From NCBI GenBank assembly GCA_036346395.1, contig CM070604.1, forward strand, positions 434,001-498,000: a stretch of 64,000 bases of DNA, given 5' to 3'. Of the stretch, positions 22,039-33,451 are shown in pieces (the first letter of the stretch is position 1; the number at the start of each line of letters is the position of its first letter). The position numbers and the translations under genes are program-made. Source of the stretch: Hsuehochloa calcarea (taxonomy: Eukaryota > Streptophyta > Magnoliopsida > Poales > Poaceae). The notes under the pieces were generated by a model. The model was not told the origin of the DNA and ran no database searches. It was given only the letters and a program-made list of their open reading frames with translations.

Positions 22039-24279
22039 CTACTCTATCTGGTAATTCACCGTGTGATCCTTCCATATGCCACTCTCAAGGTACTTCTCGT
22101 ATAAGCTAGCTTCACCATCATAGTTCACTGATAAAACGGCTGTGCTCCGTGTCCCATAGAACCCCTTTGCCAAAATAGAAACATGTGAAAGAGCGTAAAT
22201 AAATGCACTAATGTAGTGTTGTAGTATTAATGTATGATGCTGTAGTGCTGTACTATAACAGGTACACAATTTTTTAGTGGCCAATAGGTATAGTTTTTCA
22301 GATAATTGAGCTTTGATGTACTTGTAAACTGGAATTAGGTCTAAGAGTTTGTTCTCACTTGGTCAGTTTGCACCTCGATGAAGATGGAGCTCAGACCGTG
22401 CTCCCAATTGGGATCACAACCGGTGTTTGGCAGCCTATCTTTATCAGCCTTCGTGGTGTCAGTCATTAGCCTCTCAACTATATCCTTCGCTTCAACCTCA
22501 TCATCACCGTGCTTCCTAAGAAGTTCCCTGAAGTTTTTACCGAGGCGAATCGCCTGCAAGTACATGCACAACAATGAAAAAGTTGCCTGCATTGCATTCT
22601 TGGGCACCAACGTACCGTCTCCTTGAATAAGGGTCTAAATTCTTGGTAGAGCGAATGGCCCCTAAGACAGAGTAGCTTGCAAGCATGTGCTATCTACTCC
22701 TCTTATAGGACTTCTTGTACATGCTGTGCTATTAATTGGGTTAGATGCACCGGTTTTTATAACTAGGGAAGTACTTGAAATGGCTCAACTGTTGCTTTCT
22801 CAGACCTTTTCCAGCTCAAAAGTTTCCTCTTTGATTCTAAGCTTCTTTTTTTAAGAGTCTGTGATTCTAAGCTTTAGAGCTCTAAAAATAAAATAAAAAA
22901 ATGTTACCTCATTGGACATTTATTTTAGGCTATATCAATTAACAACATTCTATGCATTTCTATTTGTGAGGCACTCTGAAGGGGCTATATTTGTGCATTT
23001 CCATCTACAAAGTACAAAGTGTCAATTGAACATGAAATAGCTCTGCTTACCTTCTGCCAAGGGCTGTCCAGCCTTGCATTGGACAGCACATGGAGCCCTG
23101 GTGAGACGAGTTGAATCGTCGCAGGCTGCCCCTTTGGCCTGTTCGACACGTAGACCATGACGTTTGTGGTTAGATCAGCTAGTATAAGGTTGAAGCCATT
23201 GTACTCATCAGCTTCTTTTGCAACTTCAGTTGCAACTTCAAGTGGGCTCTTGTTGCTCTGCATGGTACAGGTACTGTGGGTTATGCTTGTTCTTGGAGGG
23301 ACAATGTTGAATCGAAGATAACTCCGTGTTGATTGTCAGACTTGTTTTTTCTCAAGGTACATCCTATGGTTTACCAGTTGTAACAGAAGTAACTGCTAAA
23401 ATGTTTAAAAATGTAAAGTTTTGATTTCTAAACGAGAATGGGGAATGTATATATTCATATAGGCAATGTCTATATGAATCATTTTCGGAACAACGAGATA
23501 GACACTGGTCAGATATCTACTATTATCAGCTGCTAAAGAATGATTGTGACAAGTAAAACATAGTAGAAACACCAACTTGGGTTGAACAAGAAATGAAATT
23601 TCTTTCTTATTCTGTCCATATATCCTACATTAACTCACTCAACCATCAGATTAAAACACATACGAACTTGAATGATCTGGAGGTAGCTTTTGATAGGTTT
23701 TGTTATACCTGCAGGAACCTGAGGGGCAGGTCTCCCCTAGTGCGTGCGCCGGGCATGGCATCAGGCTCGAGCACATTTGTCAGGAAGGCAAGCCTGCCAT
23801 CCTTGGTGCACCCCATCCATGTCCCTCCACCGAGCACATCCCTGCCCCCAAGAATCTTCTGTGAGCCCTCCCCCCACCATCCTACCGCCTTTGTAGCCCT
23901 GCATTATTTCACCAAGAACAGCAGATGAACCACTTACACACATCATTGTTGTAGTGCAATGAGAAACCTTTCTATAGGTTTTTCTAAGAGCATTTTGCAA
24001 TGTGACCGGGTGAACAAAGTCAGCATGGGTGTTAGGATATTAGCGTTTGCTCGATATTTGACTTGTGGTTCATGGAACTTGTGTCTTGGAACATGTAATT
24101 CAGGAGGGAGAAAAGCTAAATTCCAAAATGAGCGTTCATACTGCAGCGATGTTACTTTCAGATTGGAAAACTACAAGGATCAATAGAATCATGTACCTGG
24201 TATGGAACTCATCTCTGTTGAGTAGCAGCAGGAGATGGTGTACAGGGTGAGCCTGCCAAATCCATGCAGCTATACACAT
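22039..24279 (-). CDS. TANGO2/NRDE-family protein (five exons)
   Basis: Reverse-strand exons 24279-24197, 23898-23709, 23257-23051, 22553-22359 and 22164-22039 join in phase with GT-AG introns into 266 residues. The protein starts MCIAAW, with the Cys2 typical of this Ntn-hydrolase-like family. It carries the signature LLNRDEFHTR (Asn21-Glu24), then WWGEGSQKILGGRDVLGGGTWMG, NVMVYVSNR, GLHVLSNARLDSPWQK, GLSSIFIE and the C-terminal FYGTRSTAVLSV. Length and motif order match the whole family, so the gene looks intact. Animal TANGO2 is linked to secretory-pathway organisation and lipid or heme handling; the plant role is not settled. The N-terminus has no obvious transit peptide. The 3' end lies 47 bases from a tandem-repeat array. 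Confidence 0.93.
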
Positions 24280-26569
24280 GGCTTCAGAGTCCGCAGGTGT
24301 TTTCTATTCGTTGCTTGTAAATTACTCCCTCTTTTCGCAACTGTCTTGTGTTTGTTTACCTGATGATTCTCCCTGTGCATGCCTTTGTATTTATAGGAAG
24401 AAGGTTGGAAGGAAGAGATATCAAGGGGAGAGGAGCCCACAGAGTCTTACATTATTGCCTGCAACCAGGTATTCTGTTGTCTGTCATTCTTTTGTCAGAG
24501 TTCCATTCTGTTTACTCACCAGGTTATTATTTTGCATCTGAGTTCCCGAGGGTCCCCTCCTTACCACAAAGGCACTAACTTTTTCTGTAGCTATATCCTT
24601 GTCTTGTGTGATAGTGGGGAAATATCTAGTATTTTCTTTCAGGATAACTCCACTATGGCCCATCCTTTTAGTTCAGATTTGGAACAGCCCCTGTTACTTT
24701 TAACGCTGACTATATATATCACTTGGTGCTTGCTCAGGGATGCAGCTTTTATGCTCTTTTCCTGTGAGCCACTATTGTTTTTTTTTTTGGGGACAGAGTT
24801 ACTGTTAATCGCAGGAAACAGGCGGAACCTGAATCACTGTTAGGGTAGATGAGATTCTAGCAGCTCTGTTGTTTTGGCTGGTGTGGTTTTGGTCTTGCAG
24901 GCTCTGGAAAACTGATGTTACTGCTCCATGTTTGAATGAAAGTGAGCTTGGCTGGATCACTGAGTGGTCTCTATATTGACTTGGATATACACAAGTGGTA
25001 AACAACGGCCTGGTCTTTCGAAGCATATGACTGTAGGCTAGCTGTAGCGTATGATCAGAAGGCGAGTATTGAAATCCACCTACCTGTTTCCCGTGGGTAG
25101 TTGGCCTTGATGGCTCCAACATGTGTCACGCTGGGAAAACAACATACCTTGGCCTGCATGGCGGTTTCAGGCTTTCAGCCACTCGTCATCTACCTTATCT
25201 GCTTTCAGGTTAAAGACATCTTTTGTGCACCAATATATGTCTCTTCTCTGTATGCTCATGTTTATCTTGTCCTGAGATAGACAAGTCAAAGTGGAGTACT
25301 TGCAAAATGTCTTGAGTCGTGTCACGGTTTTCCAAAACAAAGATAACAAAGACGCCGTTGTTTAGGATTTGCAAAGGGATGATGTGTTATGATCGCTAAT
25401 ATAAAAAGGTTATTTCAATGCTATTGTCAAAAGGAGGAATAACTTTGACTTGCAGGTGCCTGCCGGCATCGTGCCACATCTCCTTAAGATAACAGCTAGC
25501 CAGGTCACACTACTAATTAAAAAAGTTTTGAGTACATTACCGCCTTTATGGATTGGATGCTATACCAAACAAAGTTTTCAAGATTATTAGTTACTATTGT
25601 CATATGCAGTGCTAAACTTCACGACAGATTCTCGCTCACCCGAAATTGACCACAAGTAAGAAGAAGATCTTTGGATGCTGTATCTTTGCAGGGTACTGGT
25701 CCTGGATGCAAAAGCTTCATTGAGTTGTGGTACAATTACTGCTGGGTCTTTTTGTTGCTGTTTGGAGGTGGATACCCAACTTTTGCTAAGGACGATCAAA
25801 TCGGGGGTAAGTTGATGACTTTCACTAATTTAGTCTAGTAGAGTATAATTATGTGGTACTTGGTGGGTATATATACGCGCTAGCTTTCATATACTTCAGA
25901 TGTAGTAGTGTTTGGCTGCTCATGCATTTATCGGTGTGTAAGGCAGCATTTTAACATGTAATGATAGAAGCTACGTGCAGATCAAAGCAACTTACTAATC
26001 TTCTCTTTGTCCAGAGAATAATAATATATATATATATATAAACAAGTAGCTACCTTCCTAGCTAAACATTTATTGTGGGTCAGCAAAATTAGAAGGACAA
26101 TTACACAAGTGCTCATAGGTTGGGGGCCGGGGTCACTCAACCTACCATGTCGGCACCCAATCACTCTCGCATTGGTGCTAGGCTTTGCCAATAGCTAACA
26201 AGCATTTCTTGCCAACTATCATGTACCCTTAGTAATTGCTACCAATAATGGTCTAACGTGCGCCTATATGCATGCATATGATGAACTGCTAATCAATTCC
26301 AAGGAAACAAAACAAAGAAGCGGATGCATCATTTTGCCTGTTTTAAAGCGATGAGGAAAAAGTTGGTGAGACTTGCTCTCCCTACAACCAGATCAAGCGC
26401 TGTTTAGTTCTTGTTGCAATCTTGTCCTACATGCATTTTATACCCAAGTTTTATATTATTATTATTTTGGTTGCGACCCGAGATCCTTGTTTACCATATA
26501 TCGAAGGGACTGTGCGGTAGATTTTAGTGGTTAAAATTGCTATTGTTATTGTTACACTAGAGAAATTAC
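24280..26569. other. Intergenic, no gene recognised
   Basis: About 2.3 kb of AT-rich sequence. It contains the promoter side of the TANGO2-like gene on the left. Only short frames occur, without family resemblance, plus a (TA)n run near 26024-26041 and poly-T tracts near 24779. Confidence 0.5.
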
Positions 26570-26573
26570 TATA

Positions 26574-26700
26574 ATGTTAAGATCATGAAATTCCTTTTTA
26601 TTAGAGAGTTATCAATAAATATTCAAAAAAGATATCAATAGCCAAAGTTTAACTGCACATGTTCTAAAACAAGACTTGTATCCGTGAACAGCGGGAGAAT
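26574..26700. repeat. Direct repeat copy 1 (GT92 3' flank)
   Basis: About 127 bases from AAGATCATGAAATTCC to GACTTGTATCCGTGA, almost identical to 28443-28553; the copies differ mainly by one A in the AAAAA/AAAAAA run. Both lie just 3' (on the reverse strand) of GT92 pseudogene pieces, so they are probably duplicated GT92 3' flank. Confidence 0.85.
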
Positions 26701-26824
26701 CACCTACGGGTTGCTCCATTCTGCCGCCGAGCCAGCATGTTTCCAAACCCAACACCGAACCATCTCCGAGTCACGTCCCTTAGTCGAGTGTCGTCCACCT
26801 CGCAAAACTTTTACGCCCATCCGA
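26700..26824 (-). pseudogene. GT92 glycosyltransferase pseudogene, fragment 1 (C-terminal)
   Basis: Matches fragment 3 (29340-30035) over GGGAGAATCACCTACG, GCCAGCATGTTTCC, AACCCAACACCGAACC and CGCCCATCCGA. On the reverse strand it covers the part that in fragment 3 reads DVTRRWFGVGFGNMLA. It is cut at about 26824, where copia gag-protease sequence begins. Confidence 0.7.
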
Positions 26825-26859
26825 GCGAGGGTGGACAGAGATTCATGACGATGAACGTA

Positions 26860-28376
26860 AATGAGGTTTTTAATGATATCAGGGGCAACAAGGATATGGT
26901 TGAGATAAAAGGGACCCGGGATGATGGAGTGGCCAGATGCTGTGATAGGTAAAATAGAACCATTGCCAACTACAATGGAAGAGGAGCGTGGTGGGCGAAA
27001 CAAGGAGATGTTACCAGTGTCGGGAGTCATATGACTGGAGGCGCCGGAGTCCATGACCCAATCTGCACCGGGAGGATTGAGAGTCACGGTGCTGAAGTTG
27101 CTGGCGAGGGACGGCTGATCCCAAGATCCGGACCACGGTGTCCACGGTGGCGGAGTCGGTCGACGGCGGAAGCGCGCGACCACCGCCGAACGGTGTTGTC
27201 AAGAATGGCGTGAGTGCGGCCCGGGCGGTGGGGAGGCGAGGCGCAAGGGGTGGAGCAGCAGCCAGAGCGTCTTGGGGCGTCGCTCGGGCGGGCGCACGCG
27301 GAGCTCCTGCCATCAGTTGCTGCGGACCGGGCCACATGGTGATTTGCCCGGTCCATGGGTTGTAGATGGAGGGCCATGGCGCGGGGTTTGCCGCCACCAC
27401 CGCCGTTACCCGCAGCGGCGCCGGCGACCTCCACCAGCAGAGCCGCCGTTGTTGGTGCGTGTGGATCCACCTTGGGCGCCGCCGAGCTACCGATGGAGCC
27501 GGGGCGAGCCAGCCGGAAGGTCGTGTCGGTTTACAGCCGACGAGGCGGTCGCCGGAGGTGATGTTGGTGCGGCTTGGTCGAGTCTCCTCGAGGATGAGAT
27601 CGTTGCGGACCTCTGAGAACGAGGGTGCGGTCGTGGATGACCTCGCCGAGGTCGCCGAGAGCGTCGGCCATCCCCTTCATCTTGCGGCAGTAGTCGTCAA
27701 TCGAGAGGTTGCCCTGCACGAAGACACGAAATTCGGCGTCGAGGCGAAGGGCGCGAGCTTCGCGATTGCCGAGAAATTGCGCCTCGACGGTGGTCCAGGC
27801 GCGGCGTGCTGTGCCGTTGCGGGTGCGGGCGGACTCCATCAGCTCGGGGGAGAGTGTGCCCAACACCCATGACAGGACGACGGCATCCATGCGCCGCCAG
27901 GACGGCACGTCGGGGAAGGCGGCGTTGGAGAGGACGTGGTCGTCGAGGGCGTACCGCTCGAGGGTGAGGAGGACGAGATCGCGCCAGCGGTTGTAGTGGG
28001 AGGAGAGGGGATCCAGAACCACGGGCACGAGGGCACGGATGTTCTGGACGCCCGCCGCCTGCGCGTGGAGATTGGCGATGATGGCGGCCTCGTAGTCGTG
28101 GTCGTTGGCGGCGCTGGTGTCGTCGTGGGAGCCGCCGTCGTCCGTGGCGCCGTCGTTGCGAGTGAGAAGGCGGCGTCGCGGCGGCATTGCAAGCCGCCGC
28201 TACCGGAGATCGGCGGCGGCTCGGCGTTCTTCGAGAGGACGCATGCGGCGGCGCGGACGCGATCTCGCGGCGGCGGCGGCCTTGTTGGGCCTCACCTGGC
28301 GGCGTCGACCAGATCTGGCGGGCCTTCTCCGTCTGGCCGCGTCTTGGCGTCTTCTTGGGCATCGCCAGTAGTGGAA
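26860..28376 (-). mobile_element. Ty1-copia gag-protease fragment
   Basis: Reverse strand. Gag (27531-28187) reads MPPRRRLL and on to LVPVVLDPLSSHYNRWRDL, TLERYALDDHVLS and a UBN2-like part with SIDDYCRKMKGMADALGDLG. A shifted frame follows with the copia-gag-like WPSIYNPWTGQITMWPGP (about 27335-27390), and then a protease with the active-site signature DWVMDSGASSHMT (about 27050) and ILVAPDIIKNLI. No zinc knuckle, integrase, RT or LTR is visible. The fragment is joined on both sides to GT92-derived sequence, with CCGCCTGGAACCCTA at 28379-28393 matching 29489-29503. Confidence 0.82.
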
Positions 28377-28442
28377 ACCGCCTGGAACCCTACCTAAATA
28401 TAGAGGGGATCACCTAAGCAGGAAAGAGATAAACTCTAATGC

Positions 28443-28553
28443 TTAAGATCATGAAATTCCTTTTTATTAGAGAGTTATCAATAAATATTCAAAAAGATAT
28501 CAATAGCCAAAGTTTAACTGCACATGTTCTAAAACAAGACTTGTATCCGTGAG
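28443..28553. repeat. Direct repeat copy 2 (GT92 3' flank)
   Basis: Near-identical partner of 26574-26700, here joined directly to GT92 fragment 2, with the adjacent middle segment (GCCAGCATGTTTCC... region) missing. Confidence 0.85.
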
Positions 28554-28572
28554 CAATGGAGAATCACCTACT

Positions 28573-28776
28573 GGATCGGTGCTCGGTCCCTTGATTCTGG
28601 ATTCACCTGGTTGGTCCAGTCAGCCACGTACGTGGACACCCGACGACAAAACTTGACCTTGTACTCATCCCAAGCTTGGTACTTGTAGTGGTTCTCCTCA
28701 ACTCGCCTTGTTCGTCGCCCGGGAACCCGGGTTGGAGCGCGAAATGGTAGAGCAGCGATCAGTCCACCGCGTCAAG
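28573..28776 (-). pseudogene. GT92 glycosyltransferase pseudogene, fragment 2
   Basis: On the reverse strand the frame reads YKYQAWDE, CRRVSTYVADWT and VNPESRDRAP, the same region as fragment 3 at about 29520-29630. The match ends at CACCGCGTCAAG (about 28776), where sequence beginning TGTCGGACCCGG starts. That could be the edge of another inserted LTR-like element. Confidence 0.75.
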
Positions 28777-29339
28777 TGTCGGACCCGGATTTCGCAAATC
28801 CAAAACCTCTGTGAAAATACTGTGCTATTCCATGGATCAGTAGATAGCACTCACAGGTACATCATTGAATCATTTCATACACGAAGAAAACCATACCATT
28901 CTTTATATTACAAAATATCAGAGTCACATAGACTGCGTCGGGTCGAGTTTTACCATAAAGGCCGAACTGGTCAAATGATTACATTACATAAAAGTGGAAG
29001 CGACAGTGGAAGCAAAAGGGGTAGACCACATCTCTCCACAGGCAAGCGATTGGGGAAACCTATGTGCGTCCGATATTAACCAAAGACTTGGATAATATTG
29101 GATGCACATAAGCACTAACGGAGTCAGCTAAACTGAGGCGAGTCTTAGTTTAAAAGAACTACACTACTCTTCATCATCTTCATCGTCCGATATTAACCAA
29201 AGACTTAGATAATATTGGATGCACATAAGCAATATTTTCAACTACAGTGTTTAGAAATTCCTTATGACTTATAGCAGTTTGACCAAATCTCATTTTTAAA
29301 AGAGATATTGTGCAATATTTATAACCTACGAGTTGTATC
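28777..29339. other. Unassigned insert between GT92 fragments
   Basis: Begins TGTCGGACCCGG, LTR-like. It contains a 45-base direct repeat (CGATATTAACCAAAGACTT(G/A)GATAATATTGG...) at about 29070-29113 and 29188-29231. No coding match is recognised and no closing target duplication was found. Confidence 0.4.
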
Positions 29340-30035
29340 TGTGGACAGCAGCGGGAGAATCACCTACGAGTTGCTCCGATCTGCCGCCAAGCCAGCATGT
29401 TTCCAAACCCAACACCGAACCATCTTCGAGTCACGTCTTGGAGTCGAGTGTTGTCCACCTCGTAATACTTTTGCGCCCATCCGACCGGCTCAACCGCCTG
29501 GAACCCTAGACCGGGTGCTCGGTCCCTTGATTCTGGGTTCACTCGGTCGGTCCAGTCAGCCACGTACGTGAACACCCGACGGCGAAACTTGACCTTGAAC
29601 TCGTCCCAAGCTTGGTACATGTAGTGGTTCACCCCAACTCGCTTGTTCCGTCCGCCGGAACCTGGGTCGGAGCGTGAAATGGTGAACCAAGTTTACCAGC
29701 GATCGGTCCACCGCGTCAAGTCGGACCAGTGACTTGTGCCGCTCCTCGGTTTCGCCTCCGGCACGTGTAGCCTTGGGTCACCCCCTCCTCGGGTGTGCGG
29801 TCTACCCCGAGGGCCCGAAATCAGCGCACCCTAGCAGCACTTGCCCGACGTCCCCCGGTTCAACGGATACCACCGAGCGGAGCATGGACTCGGCATGCTT
29901 CTCCGATTGGGCCCACCGTGAGGAGAAAATGAACTCGTCGACGTCGATGAACGCCATCCACTCGCACGAATCTCGGTGCACCGTGCGCTATGGGAGAACC
30001 CGGCCTCCTGAGTCTTGGGGAGGAGGAGACTTCCG
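29340..30035 (-). pseudogene. GT92 (DUF23) glycosyltransferase pseudogene, fragment 3 (longest)
   Basis: Reverse-strand landmarks of plant glycosyltransferase family 92: HRDSCEWMAFIDVDEFIFS near 29910-29970 (with the DxD motif DVD), LISGPR and GVTQGYTCRRR in other frames, then AWDEFKVKFRRRVFTYVADW, RAPGLGFQAVEPVGWA and TRLQDVTRRWFGVGFGN at 29360-29632. Frames shift several times and stops intervene, and the N-terminal half is absent. Working relatives transfer sugars such as galactose to cell-wall glycans in the Golgi. This copy is dead. It ends at about 30035, directly against LINE-like sequence. Confidence 0.82.
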
Positions 30036-30044
30036 GTGGGAGAA

Positions 30045-30400
30045 TTTGAAAAATTCTATCATGGAGTTTGACCTCAATGATGAAATGGACAAAGTAATCT
30101 GGTGTTTGAAGAAATCTAGGGTTTTTCTGTCATATCTCTTTACAGACGGATAGTTTTTGGGGTGTTATTTGTAGAAAAATACAAAAGTTGTGGAAAAGTG
30201 AACTTCCTTTGAAAGTCAAAATTTATCTGTGGTTGTGCTATCATGGCAGTATCCAGACTTTAGACCAACTTAAGAAAAGGGGTGGAAAGGAGAGAATAAA
30301 TGCGTCTGTGTGGATTTGAAGAAAATCTAGATGATGTTCTTTTTCTTGTATTTTGGCAAAGTTTTTCTAGTGTTGTGTTAAAGAGGTGTTAAGCTGGAAC
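30045..30400 (+). mobile_element. LINE relic (reverse-transcriptase zinc-binding C-terminal part)
   Basis: The plus strand, read through frame shifts, gives KLWKSELPLKVKIYLWLCYHG, SIQTLDQLKKRG and a following Cys-rich part. This is the pattern of the zf-RVT domain at the C-terminus of plant LINE polyproteins (about 30180-30300). There is no poly(A) tail or target duplication. It is a short, decayed piece. Confidence 0.6.
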
Positions 30401-30755
30401 GTGTTCCAAGTCCTTTAGATGACTTCCAGCAGAACAATTAATCACTCATCCGTAACACCGGCCGATGTGCAGCGCACCACCAGAAAACGAGAAACGAATA
30501 ATCGATTGAAAGAACAAGCACTCTGACACATGCTGGCCCACCCTATGCAGGTGTAGCCCAGCTTTGATCGGATCCAGCAGTTTGCTGCCTAGACACTCTC
30601 ATGCTCTTGTCAGTCTTCACCATGTATGTCTCTATTTCACTTTCTTTCTTTTCTTAAAAACAAAATGCCTCTGTTTAACTACGCCATTTTATTTTTCTTT
30701 CTGGGTAGGGCCGTCTGGCTAATTTAATCAACTGATTGCATTGGTTGCTAACAAT

Positions 30756-33451
30756 TCAGGGACGATGATCTGCCGCCGCCGTGGAGTTGGCAAGGTCCCT
30801 GTCGGCGTTGGCAATTCTCACGTCGAAGGTGTGCATCTCGTCCCGTTGCCGGGCTCTCACCTAGTAGGCGGCGACACCAACATGCAGACAGACAAGCAGG
30901 TTATTAAGTAGTGTAATGTTAGTTCAAGTTAACAATAATCCCTCTTCTGTAAACATTTCTTATGAGATGTGGTCGGGCAATAGACTTGAATTAACGAGGA
31001 GTTAGCTAATCAAGTACTATATCAGCTGCTAACTTATCGGAGAGAGGAGAGAGATATACTCTATACTATACCTTTTCACTGCTTCCTTGTCGTTCTCCGT
31101 TACCCTGCAGTCCAGACAAAGGAGAGCTTCTAATTAAGTTGCTAGAATAGACGGATTCAAGCTTGAACTGTCGAGAAAAAGAAAAGAAAAAACAAGAGCA
31201 CACTTGGTAATTAATTACCTGGCCTATGAGCGTGGGAACTCCACGATGAGCCACGTACTGCGCGTCCACGACGCCTATCCGCTCTTCAGGATTCTGTCAA
31301 TTCAAGGTTTTGTTTGTTTGTATGTATGTAAGCACAATGTATGTATCGTTCACTGAATCAATGTTGGGCCTGTGGAGCGTGGCCATCTTCCAGTTTAGCC
31401 AAACATGTGCGCTAATTGATACCGGACTACTTACATCGACGCATCTCCAGAAATTGAAGTCGAGACCCCATCCATGAACCAGGTCATTCTGCAGATTAGG
31501 TTTGTTTCAGACAGGTTAATGGCATCGATTTGTTTAGCGTGAACCAGTTTATATATCCAGGATCCAGCTATCCAAGCACAGGCAGAAATGAATGATACCG
31601 TTGTGGCACCTAGCTACCTGGATCATATGCCACGCGCATCTCCAAGCATCCCTCGAGAAGACTGGCGCCATCACCTCCACAAACCTGCAGTGCAGCATGA
31701 ATGAACGAATTGCATTGCAATTCGAGAGACGGCGATGAGTGAGCAGTACGCATATAGCTAGGGAGAGGAGTTTGGCAACACACCCGCTGCACGGTCGTCG
31801 ATGCACGTCGGGGCAACTGCCTGGGCCCCCTGCGTTGGTCCTGTCCATGCCAAATGGAGGAGGAGAAGAAGAAGAAGAAAGAACCCAAAGTTAGTTATTA
31901 ACCGTCACACAATAGAATAGATACGCGTGCTTCTCCTTTCTTCAGAGACTAAACGCGCGCGCGCTCTCTTAAACCGCGGTGACTGACTGGCTGCAAAATA
32001 TGACAGCATCTCGCCGTACACCAGATCCTATCTATCCGTACGTGACGTACCTGTGCATCTCGCCGCCGTCTCTTCTTACGGTGACGTCGTACGTCTTCTT
32101 CCCTCTGGCTATGTCCAATCCGGGCTGCGATATCTCTAGGCCGTGCTTCTTCACTATGCTAATGTACCTGCAGATCGATGAGGAAGTACCACAACATGCG
32201 TACCCAAACCAGAAATGCAGAGTTCAGAAACAAGCTACAGCCGTGAGGTGAGGGGAATGACATGATGATACCCATCGATACGTACTCTTCTGCGCTGAAA
32301 TTCTCCACTCCGAGGTCCTCGTCCCACAGGAAGATGTACTCGTACGGTGCCACGATGCTGGGATGCAGGAACCTCTTTGCAAACCACCTGCATTCGTTCA
32401 GGTAAACGGATTGGCTTTTGTAAACGCGTTGGGACTGAAATTTCGACACGCATGGACCGTCGACCTAGCATCCTCACCATTTAGTCTGCTTCCTGGCGCT
32501 GACATGGACAGCCCGCTTAGACCACTCCAACTCATCCCATTCGGTTGTGCGGCCGTCGTAGTGGAACAGCACGACGTCGAAGTTGTCAGAGAACTGTATT
32601 CGTAAGTGTAACCGGGATTATTTAGTTTACAACCCCAGTGGCAACAATAAGTTCAGAGATGGAGTAAGCGCGTGCTGCCAGAGGCAACAAACATTCAGGA
32701 AATCCACGCATGCTGTCTGCCTCTTCTTACCTTCTGAACAGTTGCGTTGACGTTGGCTTTCTCGGTATACCCTGCCGCTAGTGCCAAAAGGTGCTTGCGA
32801 GTAGACGCGTCCTGCTCATTGGAGATCACCAAGCAAGTATCAGACAACCATAAAATCCTTAATTTGGTCACCTGTTGAACGAGGAACCCATGCATATTAT
32901 TCAGAGTAAACACGTCAGGATCAGGGACCTCACTCGGGGCTCCCCACAGCCGGCGCAGGTGAAGATCAGACTCTGAAACTACAATGCCTGGTGGTAGCCT
33001 CTCCGCGCCTTTCGGACTTGTCGGTGCTTGAAACTGAAGGGGCCAGGAAGAGAAGGAATTATGGGGTGTTTCAGCAAGGCAAACACTAAACAAGGCATTC
33101 AGGATTGTACCCCTGAAGTGCCATTTGACTGGATGGGAGTCTCCTGCACAGTGCTATTTCCGGATGGTGCCCAAAATTTGAGGAGTATATTGTTGTCACT
33201 GGAGCTGGAATTTGTACCACCTCCACTGCAAGGGAATATGCCACATTGAAGCTGCATTGCATGCATGGTACACAAAGGCGTACATTTGTTCAGATAAAGT
33301 TGAGCTCAAACTCGACTTGCAAAACGAATTGCATGTGCTCAACTGCTGTTACCTTTGGTGTGATTTCTACAGGAAAAGAAATGCCAATGAAGAATCCGAA
33401 TACCAGCGCAGACAATGCCGTCAAAATTGGGCTTGCTTTCATTCTCACCAT
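30756..33451 (-). CDS. DUF707 family protein (13 exons)
   Basis: Reverse-strand exons, listed 5' to 3' by their plus-strand limits: 33353-33451, 33111-33251, 32914-33033, 32731-32811, 32478-32593, 32286-32387, 32051-32167, 31784-31840, 31618-31684, 31435-31488, 31219-31293, 31072-31104 and 30756-30860. All join in phase with GT-AG introns to about 388 residues. Exon 3 may instead end at 32929, five codons shorter. Residues 9-28 are a signal-anchor-like membrane segment. DUF707 hallmarks follow: KGAERLPPGIVVSESDLHLRRLWG, VVLFHYDGRTTEWDELEWS, KQTKWWFAKRFLHP, APYEYIFLWDEDLGVE, GLEISQPGLD, FVEVMAPVFSRDAWRC, HGWGLDF and ERIGVVDAQYVAHRGVPTL. The family is plant-specific, probably Golgi and glycosyltransferase-like, with no established reaction. 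The gene looks complete. Confidence 0.92.

Noticed and set aside
27366..28397. Plus-strand open frames (up to 168 codons)
   Set aside because: Shadows of the reverse-strand copia gag and protease.
29734..30153. 139-codon plus-strand frame
   Set aside because: It crosses the GT92 pseudogene in the wrong strand and then the LINE relic; not a single gene.
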